From contig JAGVSM010002870.1 in NCBI GenBank assembly GCA_022494885.1, forward strand, positions 20,447 to 84,446: a DNA stretch of 64,000 nt, written 5' to 3'. This stretch comes from Micrasema longulum (Eukaryota > Arthropoda > Insecta > Trichoptera > Brachycentridae). Below the pieces are notes generated by a model. That model saw nothing but the letters and a program-made list of their open reading frames with translations. It was not told the DNA's origin and did no database searches. The translations under genes were made by a program, and so were the position numbers. Shown here piece after piece: positions 1-12,400 of the stretch. Positions within the stretch are counted from its first letter, which is position 1. Every line of letters starts with the position of its first letter.

Positions 1-420
1 TTTTCCCCGGGGTGACCGATTAGTGAAATTACTTTTTATCCAGTCATCATATAGAGAGCCCTTAACACCCACCTTGTTCAACTTAAGCAAAAGTAGTGTA
101 TGACAGACCTTATCAAATGCTTTGCTAAAATCTGTGTAGATGGAGTCCACCTTCACTTTATCAGCCAAAGACTCGGAAATAAAGTTTTCATAAAGAGCCA
201 AGATTGTTTGAGACAAAACCGTGTTTTAACGAAATTACGCTGTGCAAGTGAATACTTCATTTATCCAAGACTAACTTTCAAACTGTTTAGGTATCACCGA
301 TTGAATACATATTGACCTATAGTTTTAAATATTTTTTTTTTACCCTTTTTGTAGAGTGGCACCAAATAACTAGATTTCCACTCATCGGGGAAAATACCAG
401 TTGAAAATTATGTATTAAAT
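1..420 (-). mobile_element. Non-LTR retrotransposon (LINE) fragment, reverse transcriptase part
   Basis: Read on the minus strand, about 1-420 encodes a reverse transcriptase stretch. It contains YTDFSKAFDKV (about 103-140), which is the RT motif A region, followed by a stretch ending DDWIKSNFTNRSP. Further upstream is GIFPDEWKSSYLVPLYK (about 345-400), the usual start of the RT domain. Between these parts the frame is disrupted, and the element runs off the left edge. It is a dead copy lying upstream of the first visible exon of the carrier gene, probably in its intron. The clade is not resolved (CR1/Jockey-like). Confidence 0.75.
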
Positions 421-561
421 AGTGTACACTGGGAAAGAGCTAGATGATAAACAATTTATGATAAAATATAACACTACATAAAACATTAAGTTAAAATTAA
501 GTGGTGAAAACAAAGATGAGTTTAAAATGTATAATGTGTATTATACTCTACCATAGTGCAA

Positions 562-781
562 TGTTGTGCAGTGGTTGACGTGTTCGCCTATCATTCTTGA
601 GGTCCTGGGTTAAATTCCTGGCAGAATGGATGTGAAATATTGATTTTAAAAGTCATTTAAACTGCAACATTTCATTGTTCCTGGACTGGCACCTGAAACG
701 TAAGACTTATCACCTTATCTTCATGTAATAGATGATAAAAATTCATTGCATTTGCAGGTGTGGAAAGGGAAAATGATGATG
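562..781 (+). mobile_element. SINE-A copy 1 (tRNA-derived)
   Basis: This is a diverged copy of the SINE described at 22154. It has a tRNA-like head with box-A-like GTGCAGTGGTTGACG and box-B-like GGGTTAAATTCC. The shared middle CTGGACTGGCACCTGAAACG is followed by TAAGACTTAT, and the tail is GATGATGAT. It is flanked by the 9-bp direct repeat ATAGTGCAA at 553-561 and 782-790, which I read as the target-site duplication. It ends about 40 bp before the carrier exon at 829. Confidence 0.75.
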
Positions 782-828
782 ATAGTGCAAAGTTTAAAAT
801 ATTAAGAAGTCTATGAATATTTTTCCAG

Positions 829-3800
829 TATGTACGCGACCGTTTTTGTCCAGCCACTGGATCTGATCAAGACGCGCATGCAACTGAGCGGCAGGAATGT
901 CAGCAGCTTCGCCATGGGAGCTGAGATCTTCCGCAATGAGGGGCTGATGGGGATCTACACCGGTCTGTCTGCGGGTCTCCTGCGTCAGGCCACGTACACG
1001 ACTACCCGGCTCGGTATTTACACCTGGCTTTTTGATCTTGCCAAAGGGTAAGAAAATATATCATTAACCTCTTAAAACCTGAGACAAACTTGTCTACCAG
1101 AAAAACTTAAACTTAACTGGAAATAAACCAAAACTGTGATTTTGAAAAATTTAATTACCATCAAATTAATGAATAATTGAAAACTTAAGTGGATACATTC
1201 GTCATGTGACAAAAATAAAATGCAGAGATATCTGGGGTCAAAGTTTTGAACTCCCTGTGACCGCTCGCTAAATAGATCTATGTTGATAAATTCTATAATA
1301 TTAAATTATTTTTTTTAAAGTTTAAAAGTCAGAAAAAGTTGACTTATTTCAGGAATATCGAGCCATAATCGATAGAACAACGTAAGCAACATTTTTGGCG
1401 AATTGCGTTTTTTTAAGGAAAAGTGTTCCTTATTACCCCCTGCACAAGTGTTAAAAACATCATAGCTCTATGAAGTTCACCTGCCATATTTTAGGATATT
1501 TATTTTATTTATTAAAAGAAAACAACAGCCATTATAGCAGTACAAATAAACCAAAATTATATTTTTCTATGTATTACTCCGCATCATTCCACTCTTAAAA
1601 AAAATAAAAATATGCCGACATATTATTTTTAAGCTAAGGAAAACAACGTAACCAACGACAATGTAGGCGGTTACGCTATCTTGCACCACTGTCAGAGTTA
1701 TAGGCAAAACAGCGTTACCGCCACTATCTTAAAAGCGGAAGGTATTTAAACGATTTGGCTGTCAATTCAGTATTGGCAGTAACCAACCATTATAAATCCC
1801 ATTTACCGAATTATTAAAAAAATATATATGGACCAAAAATTTCAAAAAACCTTCTCCTGCACTATTCACTATTTGTCGCTTACATTGTTCTGCCGATTAT
1901 GGCTCGATATAATTGTAGCTCGCGGGCCGCACAAAAATGCGATTGCCAATGTAAAAAAACATTAGCAGTATCGAAAGAAAATTGAAAACCAGAGGTCCAC
2001 ATATGTACCCGGAGACGCTAGAGGTTAAGAACATGAACAACGGATACCTTTTAATCAGTTTAATACAATAATGTAAGGTATCCCAGTATGTGTAAAAGTG
2101 AATAAAAAAAACATATTTATCATTGATTCGGTTTCCCACCCCTTTCTTTGTCAGACATGAAGATTGTACACTGTACTATTTTTAAGAGTAGTTACAAAGA
2201 AAGTTTCATTAAAATCCATATACATTACATCAATAAATCTGTGTATCTTTTACAAGATAAATTTTTATTTATACTGCTATTGCTCTTGCCTTCATGTACA
2301 TATTACATATTAAATTATTGCTGATACACTTTAATTGGAATACCACAGTAGTGCCGTGACGTATGCTCTATTACTTGCGGACAAGGGAAAGATGACGATG
2401 ATTAACATAAAATAAATCACAAATATATTGAATGTATATAGGTATAATTTATTTCATTGTAAAAAACCGTGATTGTTGTATTTTATAAATACACCCATAA
2501 AAACCAAAACTAAAAACAAAATTAAAAGTAATTAACTTTTTTCAATAAATTATTATTTAACAACAAACTTAAAAAATACATTCAACAACAAAAGAAATCG
2601 CTTGGCTGTTCAATGATTTATCTGTAAAAATTATACATGCAGAAGAACTAGTGATTTTTTAAATTATTATTTATTAATCATGTTTAAACAATAATTATTT
2701 ATTAAAATCTGTACGATCTAATGAATTTGTATTTTATTTGTTGTCTTTTTTTAAAAAGTAAACATTACATAATATGGTTGAATTATAGATTAGTAAATAT
2801 AAAAAAAAGCATAATATTATCTATAGTAATCATTTACATACATAAGCCTTGTTTGTTGACCTTGATAAAAAATAATTATGTAATGTATGGACTTTGAAAA
2901 TATTATTCTTGTACTTTAATTTCTTATGCATCGCTTATCAATTCTGTATTGAAGTATATTATAGAGAAATAATAAATAATTAACTACTTAAAATGGTATT
3001 TCACATTAAGGTGCTTATAAGATATTTACTTTTCTATATGCATAGGTAAATGCATTAAAATATTATGTATTGTATCTCTTTCGATTTATTTTTTAAATAT
3101 ACCTACACTTAAGATAATATTTAGTTTTATATAAATGATGTGAAGATGCCCATTAGAGGGTGAAAGCGCTAATTGGTCAAATAAATAAGAGGAAGTGTAT
3201 AAAGTATTTTCAATTCAATAACTTATATTTAAATATAAGATTATAACAGTATAATTTGTTATTATTTCTTCTAATTGACTATTTTTTCCATTTGAATTAT
3301 TATGGTTTAACATGGGCACAGCCTAAATATCTATAACAAGTTCATGAATATATCGCACTTTGAAAATAATCCATTTTGAGTAAACAGCATTTGAATATTT
3401 GAAAAATCACTGTTAATTGAGTTTATATTTGGGGAATCTATTTATTATTGAATATGCCAGCCTCAATTTTATCGTTTTTAACACAATTATAATCAGTATT
3501 ATCATTAAAACTGGTTTTGTATTTAAAGATTATCAGGTAAATTCTTGATAATGGCAATTTCTTAAATGGTGTTCTTATCAACATATTGCATAAGTGACCT
3601 CATTGATTGATTTTTTGCTTTTAAAATGCCAATTTTTAAAAGAACATAATTAAATTAAGACATTTTTTAGCCCTATTTTAAAAAATAAACCCTAAATCTG
3701 GTGGCAATGTCCATTTGTCAAAAATTTGCACTTGTGGCCCGGCCCTATTCTTTCCAATGTGAGATATGTAAAATGTAACTTAATTTGAAATGAATAAAAT

Positions 3801-5407
3801 AAAAATTGTTTTTAGCACCGATGGCACCCCTCCGGGCCTCACAACTAAGATGTTGCTGGGTGTGTTCGCGGGAGGAGTTGGAGCCTTCGTGGGAACTCCA
3901 GCGGAGGTTTCCCTCATCAGGATGACCGCAGATGGTCGTCTTCCAATAGAAAAGCGCAGAAACTACAAGAATGTAGCCGATGCCCTCCTGCGCATCATCA
4001 AGGAGGAAGGGATCTTCTCTCTCTGGAGAGGAGCCACTCCTACAATTGGAAGGGCTATGGTGGTCAATGCGGCGCAGCTTTCTTCTTATTCCCAGGTAAA
4101 TTGCTACCTAATGTCAGATAATTATTTAAGCCCAATAACACAATAATTTATTTGTGAATATTTTTTGTGTTTCATTGTTTTTTTTATGCCCGTCGTATTT
4201 TTAAGTATATCAATCTAATTTATTTACTAATTTCAATAAAATATTGCCTTGGTTTAGATTTACAATTTCAGTATTTGCATGTAAGGGAAGTAAATTTTAG
4301 GAGTTCAAAGCAACCTTGCGTCTACTAAAAGGTTAGGTTAGGTTAGGTTAGGTTCAAAGCAACCTTGCGTCTACTAAAAGGTTAGGTCCATTTAAAAAAA
4401 TTAACTCAGATATTCAACAAAAAATAGTAATTATGTAAATCAATAAACTCGAGGAAAATTAAATGGATTTAAAATGTTGATGTTTTTAGTCCCGTGAAAT
4501 GCTGAATGTTTACATTCCGGATGGTATTGGTCTCCACTTCTCTGCTTCCATGGTCTCCGGTCTTATCACCACTGTAGCCTCCATGCCGGTGGATATCATC
4601 AAAACAAAGTATGTCATAATATATGTATATGTTTTAATTTTAAAAATAACTTTATGAACCATTCCATATTAAATATAAAAAGAACAAACTTATTCTGCCA
4701 TTATTAGACTGCAAGATTTTGTATTTGTTTTAAAAAAAACTATTTAAAAATCTGTCAGTTATGATCCAAGTTACATTTAAGATTTTTGTAACTTCCTTTC
4801 CTATGAATGTATGTCTATAATTATTATAACATAGCTGATTAGACAATATAGTCCAAAACCATTACATAATTATAAAACAAACACACAAAAAACTGTTGTA
4901 AATACCTGTCTATTTATTATAGGAGGAAAAATTCATAAACATTTCTTGTATAACCACGAACAGGCCATGCCTTTGTAGGATTTTTTTAAACTTTTTTTAC
5001 TGATAATATGTATTTCATTGCTATGTTATTATCCTTTATTTTTTTAATACTCTTTTTTACCTCTTATGTATATTGTAAAAAAAACAAAAAAAAAAAACAA
5101 AAAAAGAATTTAAAAAAAGTGCAGGATACAAAATCTGTTATCTTATGTTAATAGATTACTATTAAATAATAGCGAGGCTCCTGTTTTATGCTTAATATGC
5201 TGACATACTTAATGTTTTAAATTTGACAGGATCCAAAATGCGGAGGGGAATATGTCCATGAAAAAGGTAGTGATGGATATTCTGCGAAAACAAGGAGTTC
5301 TATCTCTGTGGAAAGGTTTCCTACCGTACTACGCTAGACTAGGACCACACACAACCCTCACCTTCATATTCTTGGAGCAGATGAATGCTTGGTACCGAAG
5401 GGTCTGA
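829..5407 (+). CDS. SLC25A11: Mitochondrial 2-oxoglutarate/malate carrier (SLC25A11 type), 5'-partial, 4 exons
   Basis: Exons are 829-1047, 3816-4095, 4490-4608 and 5230-5407 (stop TGA 5405-5407). All three introns are GT-AG and the phases join cleanly. The joined reading gives about 264 residues against roughly 300-314 for the family, so an N-terminal exon of some 35-45 residues is missing. I did not find it in 1-828. Family hallmarks are the three mitochondrial carrier signatures: PLDLIKTR in exon 1, PAEVSLIRMTADGRLP in exon 2 and PVDIIKTK in exon 3. Other conserved stretches are LWRGATPTIGRAMVVNAAQL and YYARLGPHTTLTFIFLEQMN. By family knowledge the protein exchanges 2-oxoglutarate for malate across the inner mitochondrial membrane (malate-aspartate shuttle). 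Oddity: the third signature reads KTKIQN where relatives commonly have KTRIQN. A paralogous dicarboxylate carrier is less likely, given the MTADGRLP stretch. Confidence 0.92.
1355..1910. mobile_element. Non-autonomous DNA transposon with about 33-bp terminal inverted repeats
   Basis: The left end at about 1355 (ATATCGAGCCATAATCGATA, continuing into GAACAACGTAAGC) is repeated inverted at the right end, about 1876-1910. The complement of the right end reads ATATCGAGCCATAATCGGCA, then GAACAATGTAAGC. The element is about 555 bp, has no convincing reading frame and sits in the first visible intron of the carrier gene. The superfamily is unknown because I cannot fix the target duplication (ATA or TA are possible). 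Confidence 0.7.
2335..2402 (+). repeat. SINE-A tail remnant
   Basis: AATTGGAATACC, AGTAGTGCCGTGACGTATGC, GCGGACAAGGGAAAGATGACG and the ATGATT end follow the order of the SINE-A 3' third. In the better copies that third reads GATTGGTGCACCAATGCAGT, then GCCCTATGCATCATTAGGTG, then CGGAAAGGGAATG. The head is missing. Confidence 0.5.
2403..3789. other. Intron of the carrier gene, nothing recognised
   Basis: AT-rich sequence with homopolymer runs and short direct repeats only. I see no exon-like GC rise, no long open frame and no inverted repeat with clear ends. Confidence 0.5.
4304..4388 (+). repeat. Interstitial TTAGG repeats inside a 49-bp tandem duplication
   Basis: GGTTA is repeated four times from 4331, the insect telomere motif. 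The block is flanked by two copies of TTCAAAGCAACCTTGCGTCT (4304 and 4353), each continuing into ACTAAAAGGTTAGG, so the unit is 49 bp. It lies in the intron between carrier exons 2 and 3. Confidence 0.8.
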
Positions 5408-6059
5408 TTTCATTGCACCGTATACAATTTCAACAAGACTAGTTATTTCAAGCTCCGTGCGTAGTTTTCACGTACATACCAAATATGTTACGTGTGATTA
5501 GATGCGCGTTTCTCACGCTAATAACTAATATTAAGTTATTTACAATTTTTAGAAAATTTTACAAATGTGTATAAAAGTATATTTTTTGAGATTTATTTAC
5601 TGTATAAACAGTGCCTGAAGATTATCTTCTCTGTATATTGTAAAACTAAGTGTCTTGTAAAGAGACACATATTTTTATAAAAAATGAGGTAAATTAAGTA
5701 TTTATTTATCATCTGTAATATTATTTCATCATCACACATTCGTCCATTACTTATATTATTTTGTGGCAATGTTTGAAAAATGCACACAGATTTTGACTTT
5801 ATAGACTTCTTGATATATTATTAGAATTAGGATAATCTACAAGAATATAAGTATTCCATTAAAACGTAAATATTGCCACACATCGAAACTCAATACTAAA
5901 TCATAATAATTATTTTAAGATACGTGTAACATAATACAAAAATATATATATTTTTTAATTGGTTTATTAGAGTGCTTTTTTTCTTTCGTAGCTTGCATAT
6001 TTAAAACTAACGAACTCACATGCTATTTCCCAGACACAGAGAGAATAGAACTTCATTCC
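5408..6059 (+). other. 3' flank of the carrier gene
   Basis: Sequence after the stop codon, presumably 3' UTR. An ATTAAA at about 5856 could serve as a poly(A) signal; there is no nearer AATAAA. No other feature seen. Confidence 0.4.
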
Positions 6060-6472
6060 ACTATAATTATTTATTTATTTTGTCGCTCTTCTTAGTTTTT
6101 TTTTTGCTTTTTCGCCTCCCAACTGGAGTGTTCTAGCCAGTGTCGAGTTTCAGATTTTATTTATTTAAATATTTACACATTTGTTAGTACTATATATAAG
6201 CCAGTGTGTTAGTATTTAATATTCCATACACTATACATATATAACTTATTTACAACTTAATACCATTTATAACTACATATTTACATAAAATTTTGAATAC
6301 ATTAGGTGGGGACAGGAGAGTTGAGAGAGAGGAGAGATATGAGTAGGGAATGGGACATTGATATCGGAGAGGTCGGATAGGAACTCAGAATAACAATCGG
6401 GGGCATCCAAAAAAAAACATGATTTAGATCTTCCTCCTCAAGTTGACATTCACCCATGGCAGAGTCCCGGAC
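6060..6472 (-). mobile_element. LINE fragment, C-terminal end
   Basis: On the minus strand, about 6300-6470 encodes GECQLEEEDLNHVFF and then, in shifting frames, SDLSDINVP. Near 6250 it reads NVFKILCKYVVINGIKL followed by a stop. This is the layout of the C-terminal end of Jockey-type non-LTR elements: an acidic/His zinc-knuckle-like stretch and a terminal LYKFL-like motif. Frameshifts make it inactive. A MITE-B copy adjoins it at 6473. Confidence 0.6.
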
Positions 6473-6706
6473 ATATAGAGTCACTCTATTGCATAGACAA
6501 ACAACGAAAGTGTTGCAAATTTTTGGCTTGTTTTAACAAACGTGTACTGGGCGGTTCGTCGCTGCGCTTGCAACTTTTTGATTTTCAACTTGAGTACCGA
6601 CGGCCTGTTGTGTTGCTGTAAACTGTAGCTAACTTCGTGATTGATAATCCTAGAATTGTTTTTATCCGTATGGGCGGGTAGCAAATTTGATTACTCTGAG
6701 AATATA
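6473..6706 (-). mobile_element. MITE-B copy, inverted relative to the other two
   Basis: Its interior is the reverse complement of the copies at 14596 and 40138: here GCCTGTTGTGTTGCTGTAAA and CTGTAGCTAACTTCGTG, there CGAAGCTAGCTACAGATTAC then AACAATACAACGG. The right edge TTGATTACTCTGAG keeps the family end; the left edge GAGTCACTCTATTGCATAGA is degenerate. Confidence 0.65.
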
Positions 6707-8511
6707 GTGTATGTATTATCAAAAATATAATAATTTTAATTTATTTAGAGATTATTAGAAAGGTAAATGTACTTCCAAGACCCTGTTTTGCTCATACATT
6801 TCACCATAAATTAATATTCAAATGACCAGTGATTTTAGAAATGGAATTTGTACAAACTTTTGCATTTACTGTGTTGAATATTGCACTTCAAATATTTATA
6901 TGTATATTTTTATAATCTATTCAGCTGAAAATATAAAATTAGAATCACTTTGTTTGAACCAGTAAATGAAATTAAAACAATTAAATTGATGAATGAAAGT
7001 TCTTGGTAGATTTTTCATTGTTTTTTTTGTTGTTATAAAAGTAAACCTAAATGGGAAACCCAGTGTTGTTGGTTTTATTACATTTATGTACATATAATTT
7101 TATATTTATTCTTTGAAAGAGGCTTCTAGACAAATTATGTTATTTATCTAAATAGTAATTTTGCTAATTTATTTTAATACAATTTAGTTTATATGGTTGA
7201 GAGTTCTCAGGTGTCTTAATTTGTCACATTTTACCTGTGTATTGTCTGTGACATTTACAATTTTCCTCGTCATAAGCATTAATTTATAATATGAGATTAC
7301 TTAAGTGACTCCCAGTATCGATTTTATTTTTCGTAAAAATTATTTTTGTTTAAGAAAAATAATTATGCTTTTGTTTTTAAACACTACTTCTTAAAAATAG
7401 TAAATCTATACATATCACACGATAATTAATTATTTAATATTAATAAACAACTAAACATATTAATTACACATGTCCACACTGAAAAAGCGGGGAAAAAAAT
7501 GTGTAGATTAATTCAAATAATTATGTAAAAGAAAAAAACAACTTGAAATGAGATCTTTTGCTTAAAATTCTAGTATTACAATATTTTATATTTAGAAACC
7601 AAAAAAGGACCAAACAATATAGAATATTTTGATAAAAAGATTGTAAAATGTATTTTGTTAAATACTTTGATTAGGTGTAAAGATGTTTTTTTAAGTATTA
7701 AAATGAAAATTTGTAAATACATAATTATCTGACACAAACTTAATGTATTTGTACTAGGTAGGAGCAGCTTCTAATTTGATTTCAAGTCAAATATTATGTA
7801 TTTTATTTTAACTTTTTGACACCTGAGGGATTCTTTGCTTAGTCAATGTTACTTGAATTGTATTTGTTTTGCCAAAAATAAATATTTATTTACCACCAAT
7901 ATCTTTTATTGATACACAACCGTAACATATTATGTAGATAAAATACATGATATTTATTATTGGAAATTGAATAAATTTAGAGGTTTCACACATTTTATTT
8001 ATGTAAATATGTAGTGCATTGGTGTAATTATCAAAGTTTTAGTCTAATTATAAAAGCTTCAGTTTTCAGTAAAACAATGTATTTTATTTTAGTTGATGTT
8101 ATACATATTTATTTTGAAAAAAAAGAATACAAAAATGTAATAATAAACCATTAACGGATTAAATGCTTTAAAAAAATCACTACAATCTAATACTCGTGTA
8201 TGTATTTCATTTATATATTTTACGCATTTTATTGATATAAGAATTCTAAACTTGGTAATCAAAGAATGAATAATTTTGAGTTTGCTATGGGTTTTTTATG
8301 TGTAAGAATACCAGCTTGTTTCAAAGTCATCAGTTGTGTAGTGTCTCCTAAAAAAAAGTTAATCTCATTACAAAAATGCATGTAATAAATGCAAATTAAA
8401 CCTGCATATCTTATTTTAAAGAGAATTATTAAAAATATATATATATATATTGGTGCTCTTTATACCTAAATAATTATTTTTTGGAGCAAATTTTTAACTA
8501 ATCGTAAATAA
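6707..8511. other. AT-rich intergenic DNA, nothing recognised
   Basis: Strongly AT-rich with poly(A)/poly(T) runs and a short (TA)n tract near 8435. I see no coding, RNA or bounded repeat feature. Confidence 0.5.
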
Positions 8512-8610
8512 TTGTGCTGGAAAAGGGGATATATATGTGGTAGGGGGGCGGGGGGTTTGAACCATGGACTTCTTATACGTGAGTCAGCAACACTAGACAC
8601 ATAACTACAA
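8512..8610 (-). mobile_element. SINE-B copy, degenerate
   Basis: TGTGCTGGAAAA, TGTGGTAG, a G-rich tract, GTTTGAACC and CGTGAGTC occur in the same order as in the inverted SINE-B at 63849. The box-B-like part is the complement of GGTTCAAA. Confidence 0.45.
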
Positions 8611-8809
8611 CTTACGAGACATAATAAGCCTTAGTATAATATTAAACTGTATTAATTTTACTGATCTACAAAATGATTACTTAATGTTTTTTTTTTACAT
8701 TTACCTAATAAATGTACATTTTTTTTATAGTCCAGTCAGTAAAATATTTTTTGTGGTAAAACATAACAACACAAAATTATCGTATATTTGTATTATGATA
8801 ATATATTGT

Positions 8810-8957
8810 TCGCGGTTTGGCAACATTACGCGGCCACTTCATGCATGCGCGCGCAGGTGGGATGTCATGCAGAGGGGCATTTGGCAATTTTTGGACACAA
8901 TGCAATGTATGCAAACTTGATTCTATGCGCCTTCTGGTATATTATAATTCTATGTAG
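8810..8957 (+). mobile_element. End fragment related to the P-like element at 53297
   Basis: GGCAACATTACGCGGCC, GCATGCGCGCG, TTGGACACAATGCAATGTAT and ATTCTATGCGCCTTCTGG, ending AATTCTATG, match the right-hand 150 bp of the element ending at 54101. That one reads CGCAACATTATGCGACGCC, TTGGACACAGTCCGATGTAT and ends AATTCTATG. I could not find the matching left end. Confidence 0.6.
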
Positions 8958-9472
8958 AAAATTATAAATATAAAGGAACCTGCTTAATGTAAAATGGTTC
9001 TTATTAATAGTAAATTATCCCTTTATTTCCAATATTTAACTGACATCCTCCTTTTATCCCCTGTTTGCAATTTTTTTCTTGTTCAATTATCTTGTAAATT
9101 TAATTTTATTAAACAGAAATGTAGATTGCCATTATTAGTTTAAAAAACATAAAAATTGTCTTTTTTTTTTTTTCAAAAATATTTACAAAATAGTCTTAAA
9201 TTAAAGTCCTGCTGAGCTCATTCATCTTTTATATCTTGTACCCTTCATATCTAAGTTGGTTTTGTCTGCTATTTAATTTAATCATGTTTCAATTCAATGG
9301 AAAGAAGATGGGTGAGACAGTTCATTGAAGGTTGTGATAATTTGCATGACTACGAACAAAGTGGGTGTCTATCTTCATGAAGAGGAAATACGAAAGCTTG
9401 TGCTGCTATGACAAGTGCCTACAAAATGGTGGAAGTTATGTAGAAAACAGCCTGAGGTCTATTTTTTTTTTC

Positions 9473-12400
9473 TTAATATTTTTTCGTTTTCTTTAACCTT
9501 TCAAACGGATTTACTTTCTGGATATACATAATAAATGTAAAGTTAGATGCTCTGACACACACAAACCTTCGAGGTACTGGTGTTGCTACTGGAGAACAAC
9601 CAGCTGAGCGAGGGTGGATCAATGCTCGGTGTTGGCGTGGTGCTCCACTTCGACACACCTGATTCAGGAGACTTACACACGAGTTGCTAAGCCGTTGGTT
9701 AAAGTTCTGAAACCATTTAAATTCACAATGCAATTTAAAACTTCCAAGGTATAATATCAACGCTGGAATGTATAAAGTTACAAAGTGACACGTAGCAACT
9801 TTACAGAAGAGCCAATTAAAGTTCTTTAGTTTTTTTTTATAAATAAAAAAATCTCATAAACACATTACTTTATCCTAATTCCTCCATAATTGAAATAAAA
9901 ATTTAAAGTACTAGATTCTTTATTTAAAAAAAAACTTTAATTGGCTCTTCTGTAACGTTGCTACATGTCGCTGGGTAATTTTTTCCTTACCACCCTTCTT
10001 AGTCACCCATTTTCAATGTTCATCTGGTCCATTTTGCTTTGCTTTGAGATATTAATAAAAAATTTGTTTAAATCAAAAAATGCAATTAAGTATAGCCGTG
10101 GTGAAGTAAATTTTTCTTTTTTTTTGGCTTCAATTTCTACCTAATTAAATTCCCTTATTGCATGTTATTACATTCTTTCCGTAATGGCAGAAATCATCCT
10201 ATTTACGATAGATTGAAAAATAAGCGTTGTTGAAAAGTACATTTCTAAAATATGATAAAAGGTTTTTTAAAATTATTTAATAATATATAATTTTGTAATG
10301 GTTTTATGGCACTTTGAAAATGGTATAAAGGGACAAAGATGAATTTTGGTAATATTTTCTAATGTAGTTTTAAAAAAATATAACTTTGTTTATTTTATTA
10401 TTTATTATAACAAAGAAAAAGTACTAAAATAAGTAAAACATTTAACCCCTCAAATTGGACAAGATAATATTATTTGGAAATGTGGAGCAGACAGACAACT
10501 AGTTTTGGACGATGTTTTTCAGCTGTTGTACTGACTGCAAAAGACAAATTTTGGACATTTTTGCTGAAGATTTATGTGGCTCATTTGATAAGCCATAAAA
10601 TGGCATAATCCGTTCATTTATTGATAAAAATTGGACAAAATGAATTTTGGAAATTAAACTAATTTAATTTTTCTAAAGAAGGCAGAAAACAATTATGGGG
10701 TCAAAAACATTTAGTCACAAATTGTTACGTTTCTTCTTAAAATAAGGCTTGTTTATACTCACTGGAAGGCAAGATCCTTTCATTTCTCGCAGATCAATTT
10801 TTCTAAATAAATCGCAGAGAACGACTTCTCCTAATGTAGGAGTCCTTGTACTAAACATCACTTCCAAAACTTCTACAACCTGTAATCGGACATGAAATAC
10901 CAAAATAATGAGAAAAATATATGAATCTCATAGTTAACAATTATAAACCAAAAATATATTTGAAATAATAATATTTTTGCTGTTGATAGTTTTGAAGTTT
11001 ACTTCATTAGTCCCTGGCTTAGAACAGGGTATGTATTTTATTTTATTTTATTTTATTTGGGATTTTTACAGCTATTACATAAACAAAATAATTAGAAAAA
11101 TCTTAACAATACTAAAGCCAATTTAAAAAATCCACTGTAAATATAATGACACATAATATATAAGAAAAGAAGTTTAGTAATCGTATTTGTGTGACGTTTG
11201 TATTCATGTGTATGTGAATGTGTGTATGCATGAATGAATGCGGGAGAGGATACATGTGCGTGTGGGAATGAATGAGGGAGAGGGTGCGTAAGTATGAAAA
11301 AAATAATTGTTTAAAACTTGTAAATTGTATTAAAAATGGTACAATAAAGAGCTTAGTAAAAAGTCAGAAACCTTTTTGTTAAAATTCAAATGACGAAATG
11401 ATATAAGTTGTATTTTTTTTTAAAAGTATGTTAAATTTCAAAACCGTATTCTGAAAAAAAAAGCATTTTATTTTAAAATTTAACTGATACACATCGAATG
11501 AATAATGTGCGACGAGTCCTATACAATACAGTAGGTAACCACAAAATGCAGTAAATACGAAATAATGACAACAATAAAATAAGGTTTTGACAATACGCGA
11601 ATGTTGATTCAAAATGAACACACAAATGCATATTATATGCACCTACATAATATATAAATAAGAATAACATATAAGTTTAATAGAAATGATTCGAATTATA
11701 AAAATCAGGTGTCAAAAACAGTTGGCCCGCAGTACGGGGATACATAATTATATTAAAAGATCTTCTCACTATAAAACTTATATTTGTTCAGGGATAGAGA
11801 GCAACGGAGAGGAGGATGCGGACAAAGACAATTTATTACCTATGGCAGTTTTGATAAATTTAATATTTTTGGTAAATATATCTATGTCGTTAAATTTCCT
11901 GTTATACGTATCCATAATACGGTTAATCGTAGCGTTTTTTGACGAATTTGTTCTGCATTTAGGTATGTGGAAAAGTTGTGTATAACGCGTTTGTCTCTGT
12001 GGTACCTTAAGATGAATGCGGGTAACCAATTCGGGGGAATCTATTTTATCAGATATTATGTTGGTGAGTAACACTATATCAGCCGTGGTTCGTCTATCAG
12101 CGAGAGTTTGAATATTATGAAAAACGCACGCTTGGCGATAATCTGGAAAATTGAGATGTAGTCTACGATTTAAGTTTTTTATAAACATTTTTTGAATTCT
12201 TTCAATTTCGCAGGAATGAATTTTATAATAAGGAGACCAGACAGGTGAAGAAAATTAAAAAGAAAATATGTATGTATCCTTGTAAGCAGGGCAAAACATA
12301 AATTGTGTGAATAAATCAATAAAATAAAAGTGAATCCATTACTCTTCAGTAAAAGTGAGATTCAAAGTTCTTAAAGAAAATCATTCAAACAACTTTTTAC

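Noticed and set aside
8684..8920. 78-codon plus-strand frame
   Set aside because: It runs across the P-like end fragment and poly(T); no family likeness.
11686..11985. 99-codon plus-strand frame
   Set aside because: It is antisense to the recognisable LINE C-terminus on the minus strand.
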